In this document: one piece after another, positions 15,622 through 23,336 of the stretch
Layout: every line of letters begins with the position of its first letter
Position numbering within the stretch: the stretch's first letter is position 1
Source: Bog-756 sp963737625
GTDB taxonomy: Bacteria; Actinomycetota; Acidimicrobiia; Acidimicrobiales; RAAP-2
Direction: 5' to 3'
DNA: 64,000 nucleotides
Assembly (NCBI GenBank): GCA_963737625.1
Contig: CAVTTK010000003.1
Span: 124,001-188,000, forward strand
Notes under the pieces: generated by a model
Told to the model about the DNA's origin: nothing
Databases searched by the model: none
The model's input: the letters and a program-made list of their open reading frames with translations, nothing else
Position numbers and translations under genes: made by a program

Positions 15622-16802
15622 CCGACGAATTCGAAGACCGCCTCCGTAACCATCTCGCCGGACGGGCCGCCGAGGTCAGGGTCACGCCCGACCCAGTCAC
15701 CTTCGTCAACCAGTCCGCCGGCCGGACCCGGCGACGGGGTGTGATGGCCGCCGGTGTGGCCGCCCTCACCCTCCTGGTGGCCGGCGCCGGCATCCTCACG
15801 GGATTCAACCTTGGAGGAGCGACATCGGCGACCGGACCCCAGGCTTCGGCACCGACCAACGGATCGGGTCGTGCCGGGGCCGCGCTGGCTCCTGCCGGCT
15901 CCGGGGCCCAGGTCGCCCCGTCCATCGTCACTTCCGCTCCTTACACGTTCCTGTTCACGCGGGTGAGCTCATCGGGTGTGACCATCCGGGCCTTCACGGC
16001 CGGATCCGCCGTGATCGGTGGGTGCGGCCCCGCCGTGTCCTGCGTGCCCACGACCACGTCGCCCCCGGTCCCGACCTGTCCCACCGGCGCCGAATGCGCT
16101 CAGCCGATCGTGACTCCGCACACGACGAGCGGCGCATCCGGTTCCAACGCCGGATCCGGAGGTGTGGCATCGCCCGGCGCTGCCGGAGCCTCGCCCGTGT
16201 CGCCTACCGGTCAACCGGCGGGATCGGGCACCGCGGGGACCGGGACGACCCCATCCGACCCGCCGCCGACCGCCGGCTGCGAGCCCCTGGTGGTGGAGCT
16301 GTCCACCGAGCGGGCCGTGGGAACCGGCTCGGTGTCACTCCCGTCCACGGCGTCACCGTCGCCGTCCACGGTGGAGGTCCTGGGGACCGGCTCGTTCGGC
16401 ACCGCCGAGGGCACCCCGGTGGGCTGGGTGGCTGTCTGGGTGGGGAGTGGGGTGGCATCGGTACAGCTCAGCGTAGGGGGCGTGACCGCCGACACCATGA
16501 CCCCCGAGGGGGGCATCGTGGTGCTGGCCGCGTCGGGCAACGTCGCCCTGAACGGAGCTTCGGTGGTCGGCCTCGACGGGGGTGGGGCCACGGTGGACAG
16601 CGTGCCCGTCGGCCCGGCCGCCACACCCGACAGTGCCAGCGGATGTCCCACACCGGTCAGCATCCCGCCCGTCACCCCGACCACGACGACGACGCCGGTC
16701 ACCCCGACCACAACGACGACGACCACCATGCCCGGCGCTCCGGCCCCCACTCCCACGACCACGGTAAACGGCGGTCCGGTCCCCGTACCGCCGGCAGGCT
16801 GA
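15618..16802 (+). CDS. Single-pass membrane protein coupled to ECF sigma factor (possible anti-sigma)
   Basis: 394 aa. The first 40 residues are cytoplasmic (FEDRLRNHLAGRAAEVRVTPDP), followed by one membrane helix (GVMAAGVAALTLLVAGAGILTG, about 42-63), then a long Ser/Thr/Pro/Gly-rich exterior with TTTTTP runs near the C-terminus. This N-in/C-out topology and the 4-base overlap with the sigma gene fit an anti-sigma factor. There is no zinc-finger HxxxCxxC motif, so it would be of a non-ZAS type. Cysteine pairs (GGCGPAVSC, CPTGAEC) in the exterior may form disulfides. A wall-spanning structural protein is the alternative. Confidence 0.7.
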   Translation: MTDEFEDRLRNHLAGRAAEVRVTPDPVTFVNQSAGRTRRRGVMAAGVAALTLLVAGAGILTGFNLGGATSATGPQASAPTNGSGRAGAALAPAGSGAQVAPSIVTSAPYTFLFTRVSSSGVTIRAFTAGSAVIGGCGPAVSCVPTTTSPPVPTCPTGAECAQPIVTPHTTSGASGSNAGSGGVASPGAAGASPVSPTGQPAGSGTAGTGTTPSDPPPTAGCEPLVVELSTERAVGTGSVSLPSTASPSPSTVEVLGTGSFGTAEGTPVGWVAVWVGSGVASVQLSVGGVTADTMTPEGGIVVLAASGNVALNGASVVGLDGGGATVDSVPVGPAATPDSASGCPTPVSIPPVTPTTTTTPVTPTTTTTTTMPGAPAPTPTTTVNGGPVPVPPAG

Positions 16803-16805
16803 CCG

Positions 16806-16823
16806 GGCGCCGAGGCAGGCGCC
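16806..16823. terminator. Hairpin between convergent genes
   Basis: GGCGCC-GAGGCA-GGCGCC, a 6-bp GC-only stem, lies in the 24-bp gap between two converging stop codons. No T-run follows, as is usual in high-GC genomes. Confidence 0.4.
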
Positions 16824-16826
16824 GAC

Positions 16827-17483
16827 TCAGGTCGCCTGGTCTCCCCACGTCCCGTCGAGCGACCGGTGATTCCCGAGCGAGCTCCACCACGTGGCGTCGG
16901 GCCCATCACGTTCGTCTCCCCGCCTGACCATCGAGAAGTGGCTGACGGTGCGCTGCCCACCCTCGTGGTCTCGATAGAGCAGGTCGACCGAGACGGCACC
17001 GGACACGATGGCCTTACGCATGGGTTCGAAAATGGCCTCCGAGGGCTCCCGCAACGCCCCCTGCCAGAAGGCGACATCGCCGGGCGGCACCCACAGGGCA
17101 CGGGTCTGGGGACGGAAGTCGTCCGGTGAGGCCTGCTCGTCGCCGGCTGACACCTGGGAGGCGTAGGGCAGCCACGACTCGATGACGGCCATGCCCCGTC
17201 CCACGTTCCGGACCAGCATGGCCAGATAGATCACGTCGTCGATCTCTTCCACCACGGCCTGCCCTCCCTCGAGCTTGACCCAGTGCCGGTCGACGAACAT
17301 CACCTTCTGTGGAGCATCCTCCAGGCGGGACGGGGCCAGGATGGGTCGAAGGCCGATCTGAAACGACCGCTCGGCGATGCGCGCCGATTTGTTGCTGGAC
17401 CGCACGGCCGAGAAGGTGGCGGCCGCCAGGACCAGCGTTCCCCCGGCCGTGGCGAACGACGCGATGGTGGCCCAGTCCGTCAT
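16827..17483 (-). CDS. Hypothetical protein with N-terminal membrane helix
   Basis: 218 aa. TIASFATAGGTLVLAAATFSAV (about 5-26) is a membrane helix, followed by basic SSNKSARIAERSFQ and a soluble beta-rich part with VVEEIDDVIYLAMLVRNVGRGMAVIE, which resembles proteins of unknown function that sense or organise at the inner membrane. No catalytic motif. TAGGCT stands 6 bases before the ATG at 17483, so the gene is probably leaderless. It diverges from the MBL-fold gene. Confidence 0.68.
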   Translation of the reverse strand: MTDWATIASFATAGGTLVLAAATFSAVRSSNKSARIAERSFQIGLRPILAPSRLEDAPQKVMFVDRHWVKLEGGQAVVEEIDDVIYLAMLVRNVGRGMAVIESWLPYASQVSAGDEQASPDDFRPQTRALWVPPGDVAFWQGALREPSEAIFEPMRKAIVSGAVSVDLLYRDHEGGQRTVSHFSMVRRGDERDGPDATWWSSLGNHRSLDGTWGDQAT

Positions 17484-17489
17484 GCCCGC

Positions 17490-17495
17490 AGCCTA
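17490..17495 (-). promoter_or_regulatory. Leaderless -10 element
   Basis: Minus strand TAGGCT, 6 bases, ATG 17483. Confidence 0.5.
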
Positions 17496-17584
17496 CGCAG
17501 TGGATCCGCCGCCGCCCGCCGTGATCGCCTCCCGGTCGTCGTCTGTGGCCCTAGGTTGGGGGAGTGGTGGCGAGAGGAGGAGCC

Positions 17585-18556
17585 ATGACGGTTCCCTACA
17601 CCAAGGGACTGCACGAGGTTGCCGACGGTGTCCACGCCTACCTCCAGCCCGACGGCGGTTGGGGTTGGAGCAATGCCGGCCTGATCGGAGGCGACGGGGC
17701 CTCACTGCTTGTCGACACCCTCTTCGACCTTCGGCTGACCGGCGAGATGCTCCAGGCCATGGAGCCGATCACCTCGAACCGGCCGATCACCACCGTGGTC
17801 AACACCCATGCCAACGGGGACCACTGTTTCGGCAATGAGCTGGTGGCTGGACCAGGTGTGGAGATCGTGGCCTCCGCCGCGGCAGCGGCCGAGATGGACG
17901 AGACGCCACCGGCGTCTCTGGCCGCCTTGGTGCACGGCGCGGACCAGATGCCCGACGCCATGGCCGACTACATCCGGCACAGTTTCGGATCGTTCGAGTT
18001 CGGAGACATCCACGCCACCCCTCCCACCCGGACGTTCTCGGGCACCGACCGGTTCGAAGTGGGAGGACGTGCCGTCGAACTCATCGAGGTCGGGCCGGCC
18101 CACACGGCAGGCGACGTTCTGGTCTGGCTGCCCGACGAGCGCGTGGTCTTCACCGGGGACATCCTGTTCATCGGGGGCACCCCGATCCTCTGGGCCGGAC
18201 CGGCGGCCAACTGGATCCGGGCGTGTTCCCGAATCCTGGAACTCGATGCCGCCGTCATCGTCCCTGGCCACGGCCCCCTCACGGACGCCGTCGGCGTCCG
18301 GGCGGTAAGCGACTACCTCTGCTCCGTCGAGGCAGGGACGCGGGCCCGTCACGGAGCCGGGATGACCGCCGGCGAGGCCGTGCTCGACCTCAACGCCGAG
18401 TTCGACGCCACACCGTTCGGAGCGTGGGGCGACCGGGAACGGCTGGTCATCAACGTGGAGACGATCTGGGCCACGCTGGAGCCCGGGTACGCCACACCCT
18501 CGATCCTGACGCTGTTCAGCCGGATGGCCCTCCTGGCCGGGAGCCCGGGCTCGTGA
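17585..18556 (+). CDS. Metallo-beta-lactamase fold hydrolase
   Basis: 323 aa. MBL metal motifs: NTHANGDHCFGNEL (about 75-88), where the second His of HxHxDH is Asn as in many SoxH-like relatives, then GPAHTAGD, FTGDILF and PGHGPL. Thus one metal site is altered. Members hydrolyse esters, lactones or thioesters, or act in quinoprotein relay systems. ATG 17585 is supported by GAGGAGG upstream. The stop overlaps the GTG of the DUF480 gene (GTGA), so the two are translationally coupled. Confidence 0.88.
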   Translation: MTVPYTKGLHEVADGVHAYLQPDGGWGWSNAGLIGGDGASLLVDTLFDLRLTGEMLQAMEPITSNRPITTVVNTHANGDHCFGNELVAGPGVEIVASAAAAAEMDETPPASLAALVHGADQMPDAMADYIRHSFGSFEFGDIHATPPTRTFSGTDRFEVGGRAVELIEVGPAHTAGDVLVWLPDERVVFTGDILFIGGTPILWAGPAANWIRACSRILELDAAVIVPGHGPLTDAVGVRAVSDYLCSVEAGTRARHGAGMTAGEAVLDLNAEFDATPFGAWGDRERLVINVETIWATLEPGYATPSILTLFSRMALLAGSPGS

Positions 18557-19257
18557 CCGTCACAGCGGTCGGCGGTCGGGTGCTCGGGTGTCTGGTGGAG
18601 AAGGCGCTCACGACACCCCAGCAGTACCCACTGTCCCTGAACGCATTGACGCTGGCCTGCAGCCAGTCCACCAACCGACATCCGGTGATGGCGTTGGACG
18701 AGGCGACGGTGCAGGGGGCCCTGCAGGAGCTGAAGGAGCTTCGCCTGGTCCGGTTCGTACTGCCCTCGCACGGCAAATCGGTCACGCGCTTCCGTCATGT
18801 GCTCGACGAGGCCTACGGCCTCGACGGCACCCGCATGGCCCTGCTGGCCGTGCTGCTCCTTCGGGGGCCCCAGACACCGGGAGAGCTTCGTTCCCGGACC
18901 GGACGCATGGCCGAGATCCATTCGCCGGTGGCCGTGCAGGGCGAGCTTGAGGTCCTGGCCCACCAACCGGAGCCGCTCGTCCGCCTGCTGCCCCGCCAGC
19001 CCGGACAGAAAGAAGACCGCTGGCAGCAACTGCTGGCGGCGGAGTCGCCGGTCATCGAGAGTGAGCCGGGGGACGCTCCGTCGGGGCTGACTCTGGCCGA
19101 CGGAGAACCGGAGGTGGTCGAGGCCCAATCCGGATCGGACCGGGACTCGCTCGAGCGGCGCATCGGAGTGCTGGAGTCCGAGCTGGCATCGCTTCGGGGC
19201 GAACTGGGAGAGGTCAGCACCTCCCTGGCCGTCCTGCGAGCGAGCCTGGGGGACTAG
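18553..19257 (+). CDS. DUF480 (YceH) family protein
   Basis: 234 aa, GTG start inside the preceding stop. The family signature is very clear: RVLGCLVEKALTTPQQYPLS at the N-terminus, LACSQSTNRHPVMALDEATV, then a second winged-helix-like repeat RMALLAVLLLRGPQTPGELRSR. The C-terminus ends with a coiled coil (LERRIGVLESELASLRGELGEV). YceH has two winged-helix domains and no firmly known function; DNA binding is likely but unproven. Coupling to an MBL hydrolase is not a typical partner. Confidence 0.92.
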   Translation: MTVTAVGGRVLGCLVEKALTTPQQYPLSLNALTLACSQSTNRHPVMALDEATVQGALQELKELRLVRFVLPSHGKSVTRFRHVLDEAYGLDGTRMALLAVLLLRGPQTPGELRSRTGRMAEIHSPVAVQGELEVLAHQPEPLVRLLPRQPGQKEDRWQQLLAAESPVIESEPGDAPSGLTLADGEPEVVEAQSGSDRDSLERRIGVLESELASLRGELGEVSTSLAVLRASLGD

Positions 19258-19326
19258 GGCCTGGCCGTGGCCGGAAGGAACGCTGCTGACCAACTGGCCA
19301 TGGCGGGCGGACACCCCCCGGTGGGC

Positions 19327-20187
19327 CTACGCCGTGAGCGACCTGAGCTCGTCCAGCTGGGCGAGCGACGATTGGGCCCGCTCAGGATCCACACGGGCCA
19401 CCCCCATCAGGAGTGCCTCCAGCAACACCATGGTCGGCGCGTGGCTGGTGAACAGACCGGGAGTCCCCCGCCAGCACACCAGGGTCTCGGCCACACGGTG
19501 GCCGATCTCACCTTCCAGGACATCGGTGACCAGGACCGCCGGGACCTCGAGGTCGGTGGCGCGGTGCAGCAGCGCATCGACGTGACGGTGCAGTCGACCG
19601 TAGGACAGGACAACCAGGGCACTGCCCGGCATCAGTTCCAAGAGATCGTCGGCGGCGGCCGGCCCGGACCGGGTGAGGGCGGTCGACGGGCGGCCCAGCC
19701 GTCGGGCCACCATCGAGGCGTAGTCAGCCAGTGGGGCCGAGGGTCCGATGCCGCTCCACATCAGGCGGTCGCCACGCGCCAGGATCTCGACGGCATGGTC
19801 GAAGCGGGGTCCGGACACCTGGGCCACGAGCGCCTCCAACGACGTGGCCAGTGCGTCGACTGCCGTGGCCAACGGGCTGTCCACCGTCCGCTCCAGCGAG
19901 TGGTGCAACCGCTCGGCCAGGGTCACGTCCTCGACCTGTCCGGCCAGGGCCCGACGCAGCTCGGGCAGACCGCTGTAGCCCAGGGCCTGTGCCGTGCGGA
20001 CGACGGTGGCGTCGCTCAGGCCCAGTTCGTCGGCGATGGCCGTCGCCGACTCGACGATGGCCGCCCGCCCCGAGCCCACGAGATAGGCGGCCACCTGCCG
20101 CTGGGCCGGGCTGAGCACCGGAAGGGAGCGGGCCACCCGCTGCGCCAGGGAATCCTGTAGCGGATACTGCGCAATTGACCGATCCAT
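19327..20187 (-). CDS. MurR/RpiR-family transcriptional regulator
   Basis: 286 aa. N-terminal HTH_6 domain (LSPAQRQVAAYLV ... ATAIADELGLSDATVVRTAQ, about 25-66) and C-terminal SIS domain (about 115-250: GDRLMWSGIGPSAPLADYAS, LVVLSYGRLHRHVDALL, VPAVLVTD). SIS domains of this family sense phosphosugars or related ligands. The frame extends far upstream but ATG 20187 is fixed by the adjacent palindromic operator and the -10. Divergent from the membrane-protein pair at 20234, which it probably controls along with itself. Confidence 0.9.
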   Translation of the reverse strand: MDRSIAQYPLQDSLAQRVARSLPVLSPAQRQVAAYLVGSGRAAIVESATAIADELGLSDATVVRTAQALGYSGLPELRRALAGQVEDVTLAERLHHSLERTVDSPLATAVDALATSLEALVAQVSGPRFDHAVEILARGDRLMWSGIGPSAPLADYASMVARRLGRPSTALTRSGPAAADDLLELMPGSALVVLSYGRLHRHVDALLHRATDLEVPAVLVTDVLEGEIGHRVAETLVCWRGTPGLFTSHAPTMVLLEALLMGVARVDPERAQSSLAQLDELRSLTA

Positions 20188-20202
20188 GTAGTAAATACTA
20201 CA
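20187..20202. promoter_or_regulatory. Palindromic RpiR-type operator overlapping the -10
   Basis: TGTAGTA-AA-TACTACA, a perfect 7-bp inverted repeat, one of the few AT-rich spots in the window. RpiR/MurR regulators bind such TGTAGTAA/TTACTACA sites. On the minus strand it contains the TAGTAT -10 (20200-20195), 7 bases before the regulator's ATG, so binding would block its own transcription and the divergent genes. Confidence 0.72.
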
Positions 20203-20233
20203 GTACGCCTCGACACCACGAGGAGGTGACCCG

Positions 20234-20976
20234 TTGCACATCGTGCTGTTGGTGCTGAGCACCTTCCTCGCCTCGACCGTGGAGATGGTCGAGGCGCTCA
20301 CCATCGTCCTCGCTGTCGGCGTCACGCGGGCTGGCGCCCGGTGGTCTTCGGCACGGCGGGGGCCTTCGTGGCCCTGGGCGGTCTCGTGGCCGTGGTGGGA
20401 CCGGCCGTGAACCGCATCCCCCTCAACTCCCTGCGACTGGTGGTGGGGGGACTGTTGTTGGTGTTCGGTCTTCAGTGGCTGCGCAAGGCCATCCTGCGGG
20501 CCGGCGGACTCAAGGCCCTGCACGACGAGGACGCCATCTACAACGACGAGCTCCAGCGCCTCCAGGCGGCCGGCGGTGGGCAGGGCAGTGTGGACTGGTA
20601 CGGGGTGACCGTGGCCTTCAAGGGGGTCTTCCTCGAAGGACTCGAGGTGGTGTTCATCGTGGTGACGTTCGGCGCCACCCAGGGGCACACGGGTGCGGCG
20701 GCCCTGGCTGCGGTGGCCGCCCTCCTCGTGGTGGCCGGGGTCGGGGTGGCCGTCCACCGACCACTGACCAAGGTGCCGGAGAACACCCTCAAATTCGCCG
20801 TCGGAGTCATGCTGACCTCGTTCGGACTCTTCTGGTCGGCCGAGGGAGCCGGGGCCCATTGGCCCGGCAACGACCTGTTCATCCTGGTCCTCGTGGCACT
20901 GACCGCGTCGGTGGCCTGCACGACGGTGGCCGTGTTGCGGTCCGCTGACGCATCGAGACTCCGGGCACTCGGCTGA
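20234..20976 (+). CDS. COG4280-like polytopic membrane protein, apparent -1 frameshift
   Basis: The gene begins at TTG 20234 (AGGAGG 7 bases upstream) and reads HIVLLVLSTFLASTVEMVEALTIVLAVGVTR, the expected first helix of the family with its EALTIVLAVG motif. It then loses frame at the GGG of 20328-20330; the next frame resumes with GWRPVVFGTAGAFVALGG and runs to 20976 with IPLNSLRLVVGGLLLVFGLQWLRKAI, KALHDEDAIYNDEL and GVFLEGLEVVFIVVTFGA. Adding one G restores TRGWRPVV and a 247-aa protein of about six helices. Family members resemble GDT1/TMEM165-like or cation transporters; substrate unknown. Either a real mutation or a sequencing slip; starting at 20341 would lose the first helices. Confidence 0.8.
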
Positions 20977-21197
20977 TGCAGACCCTGAAGCGCTTCGGGC
21001 TCTTCTGGGTCGACTTCATCGTCGGCGACGACTGGACCTTGGCCGTGGTCGTGGTCGTGGCCCTGGCCGCGACGTGGGCCCTGTCCCGCGCGGGGTTCCC
21101 CGGTTGGGTGGCTCTGGTGGTCATCATCATGGCGGCGCTGGTGACATCGGTCGGCCGGGCCCGGAGGGCGGCGGCGCGGCGCAGGCGGGCCGAGTAG
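20976..21197 (+). CDS. Small two-helix membrane protein
   Basis: 73 aa; ATG overlaps the preceding stop by one base. Two membrane segments (TLAVVVVVALAATWALSRAG and WVALVVIIMAALVTSVG) and a strongly basic tail (RARRAAARRRRAE) that should stay in the cytoplasm. It sits directly behind the COG4280-like gene, a frequent pairing for accessory subunits, so I infer a shared transporter complex under the RpiR-type regulator. Confidence 0.72.
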   Translation: MQTLKRFGLFWVDFIVGDDWTLAVVVVVALAATWALSRAGFPGWVALVVIIMAALVTSVGRARRAAARRRRAE

Positions 21198-21255
21198 ATC
21201 CGGAGACCGTCCCCTGCTCGGCTCGGGCCTCCCCCGGACCATCAGGAGGATCCGC

Positions 21256-21495
21256 TCACGACACTCGGCTGACCCGGCTGGAACGGCGGAAGTTCGGATT
21301 CCCCGGCTTGCGTCGGGTCTTCGACCACTGCTCCACGGTCGAGGGGCTCCACCACCGACGACGCCCGAAGTAGCCGTCAGGGCCAGGCATGGTGCCGCGT
21401 CGGATGTGCTGGCGGATCGTCGAGTTGGTGACGCCCACCACCGCGGCCACGTCGGCCACGAACAGGTGGTCATCTGCCTTCGGATTCGACTTCAC
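21256..21495 (-). CDS. Small helix-turn-helix (excisionase/MerR-like) protein
   Basis: 79 aa. LFVADVAAVVGVTNSTIRQHIRRGTMPGPDG (shown here as VADVAAVVGVTNSTIRQHIR) is an AlpA/excisionase-type winged HTH, ending with WWSPSTVEQW. The C-terminus is basic (KTRRKPGNPNFRRSSR). It is the last gene of the minus-strand run, 27 bp after the anti-sigma gene. DNA binding is very likely; the target is unknown. No integrase or att site is nearby, so an excision role is not supported. Confidence 0.72.
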   Translation of the reverse strand: MKSNPKADDHLFVADVAAVVGVTNSTIRQHIRRGTMPGPDGYFGRRRWWSPSTVEQWSKTRRKPGNPNFRRSSRVSRVS

Positions 21496-21522
21496 GACTC
21501 AGGGCCGGAACACCGCACGGCG

Positions 21523-22185
21523 TCAACCCATCCGTGCGGAGGCGATCATGGCCCCGGCGTCATCGACCACGCTGACCGTGCGGACCGTGGAGGCGGCCAC
21601 CGGAAGCTCCACCGACCAGGATCCGTAGCCGCGGGAGAGGTCGAACTGCCCGAGGTCCCGGTTCGTGCCGTCGTCGAGGGTGACCGAACAGGTGACGACC
21701 CCTGACGTCGGCGCGTCGTGCAGGGCCATGACCAACCATCCCTCGTGACCTTTGGACACCAGCAGCACGCTTCCCTTCGTCCCGACGGACGAGTGCAGGG
21801 CCACCGTATGCACCGCCGAGATCGGGGCCTTGGCGGACGGCGTCGAGAGCGCGAACCCGACCCCGGCCCCGACGGCCAACAGAACGACCACCGCGGCGAC
21901 GGCGGCCGCCCGTCGGAACACCGGTCGACGCGGTGCCGCCCGTTCGGCACGGATCAGGTCCATGGTGGCCTCGGCGAAGCCGGCAGGGGGGCTGGCATCG
22001 GGGATGAGGTTGGTCAGCGCATCGGCGGCGGCCGACAGCTCCTCCACCTCGGACGTGCAGTGGGCACACCTCTCGAGGTGGTCCAGGACCCGGGCCCGTT
22101 CCAGTCCCGTCAGGGCCCCGATGGCCAGCGCCGCCAGGTCATCGCGGAACGCATCGCACCCGGGTCCTCCAGTCGTGGGATCCAT
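21523..22185 (-). CDS. Zinc-finger anti-sigma factor (RskA-like)
   Basis: 220 aa. The ZAS motif HLERCAHC lies at residues 36-43 (H36, C40, C43, with C10 as a further ligand). One membrane helix (AAAVAAVVVLLAVGAGVGFAL, about 92-112) is followed by an extracellular RskA-type domain with WLVMALHDAP and LPVAASTVRTVSVVDDAG. It should bind and hold the ECF factor encoded immediately upstream (its ATG directly follows the sigma stop) and release it after regulated proteolysis. Confidence 0.9.
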   Translation of the reverse strand: MDPTTGGPGCDAFRDDLAALAIGALTGLERARVLDHLERCAHCTSEVEELSAAADALTNLIPDASPPAGFAEATMDLIRAERAAPRRPVFRRAAAVAAVVVLLAVGAGVGFALSTPSAKAPISAVHTVALHSSVGTKGSVLLVSKGHEGWLVMALHDAPTSGVVTCSVTLDDGTNRDLGQFDLSRGYGSWSVELPVAASTVRTVSVVDDAGAMIASARMG

Positions 22186-22833
22186 CTAGACCTCCTCCCC
22201 ACCGAGGATGTCGCGCACCTTGGACAGTCCGAGCCGGATCCGGCTCTTGGCCGTGCCCACGGGAATGGCCTCGGCCGTGGCGATCTCGGAGGCGCTCTGG
22301 CCGTAGAAGGCCGAACGCACCAGGGCCCGTCTCTGGTCGACGGGCACCGTGCGGAGGGCGGCCCGCACCCGGTCGATGGCCACGGTGTGCTCCGCCTGGG
22401 ACTCGGGTGTCGGCCCGACGGTGTCCAGCCCCAGCCACACGGCGTCGTCGGCGTCGACGGGTACGGCCCGCCGGAGCCGAAGGGCGTCGATGGACAGGTT
22501 CCGGGTGATGGTCGAGAGCCACGACGTGGCTGGAGCCCTCCGGGGATCGAAGACGGTGGCGTGCCGCCAGGCCCGCAGGAACGCCTCCTGGGCCACGTCT
22601 TCGGCGGTAGTTCGATCGGCGGTGATGGCGAGGGCAATCCCGAAGACGCGCCGCTCGTGCCGTTGGACGAATGCTGCCGCGGCCCGTTCGTCACCGGCCG
22701 CCATGCCGGCCACGAGTGCCTCGTCCGACGCTCCCTGGCTCCCACTGTCGGGGGAACGGCGGCGGAATGGTCGATCGTGGGGCACAAGTTCCATCTCCGT
22801 CAAGCATGACGTCACCGGGCCGCCAGTGCTCAT
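22186..22833 (-). CDS. ECF RNA polymerase sigma factor (SigK-like)
   Basis: 215 aa from ATG 22833, chosen because it overlaps the stop of doxX (ATGA); downstream ATG 22794 lacks a correctly spaced ribosome site. Region 2: ALVAGMAAGDERAAAAFVQR, TTAEDVAQEAFLRAWR and WLSTITRNLSIDALR. Region 4: LRTVPVDQRRALVRSAFYGQ, IPVGTAKSRIRLGLSKVR. Followed directly by its anti-sigma. In mycobacteria SigK/RskA pairs control secreted antigens; here the pair shares an operon with two secreted proteins and DoxX. Confidence 0.92.
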   Translation of the reverse strand: MSTGGPVTSCLTEMELVPHDRPFRRRSPDSGSQGASDEALVAGMAAGDERAAAAFVQRHERRVFGIALAITADRTTAEDVAQEAFLRAWRHATVFDPRRAPATSWLSTITRNLSIDALRLRRAVPVDADDAVWLGLDTVGPTPESQAEHTVAIDRVRAALRTVPVDQRRALVRSAFYGQSASEIATAEAIPVGTAKSRIRLGLSKVRDILGGEEV

Positions 22834-23336
22834 GACGGAGACCGCAGATGCTCGAACCGGGACCGGAGCCACACGTCCAGCGAGTAACGGCCGGTGCCCA
22901 GGATGACGATCACCATCGCCAGTGCGATCAAGGCCACGTTGATCTCGTAGCCCGACCCCGAGGCGTTGGAGACGATCCCGTTGCGCCAGGTCACCGTCAC
23001 CATGGCGATGACCATGTCCCCAACCAGGCCCGCCGCCGCCAGTCGGCCCAGGATCCCCACCCCGACGGCGAGGCCACCGAAGAACTCGATGATGCCGCTC
23101 ATCACGGCGAACAGCGTCCCCGGGTGCAGGTGGGCGACGTTGGCGAAGAAGATGGCGTGGCCATGGATTCCCGGCTGGCCGAAGGCGCCGAACAGGGTGC
23201 CGGCACCGTGATAGATGAAGATCCAGGCCAGGCCGATGCGGACCACGAGGAGGGCCACGTCACGGGCCAGCGGCGCCTCCTTGACCGACCGGATCTGTTC
23301 ATTGGCCCGGCGGGCCCGCACGGCGAGATCGGTCAT
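22830..23336 (-). CDS. DoxX family membrane protein
   Basis: 168 aa, four membrane helices. LVVRIGLAWIFIYHGAGTLFG, a second around GTLFAVMSGIIEFFGGLAVG, a third LAAAGLVGDMVIAMVTV and a fourth NVALIALAMVIVILGTG match the DoxX pattern, with the conserved HG near residue 43. DoxX proteins act in membrane redox and thiol stress responses (in mycobacteria with SodA and SseA). ATGA overlaps at both ends join it to the desaturase-like and sigma genes. Confidence 0.88.
   Translation of the reverse strand: MTDLAVRARRANEQIRSVKEAPLARDVALLVVRIGLAWIFIYHGAGTLFGAFGQPGIHGHAIFFANVAHLHPGTLFAVMSGIIEFFGGLAVGVGILGRLAAAGLVGDMVIAMVTVTWRNGIVSNASGSGYEINVALIALAMVIVILGTGRYSLDVWLRSRFEHLRSPS

Noticed and set aside
21256..21495. 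Excisionase of a mobile element
   Set aside because: No integrase, att repeat or phage gene nearby; it sits at the end of a sigma-factor operon.
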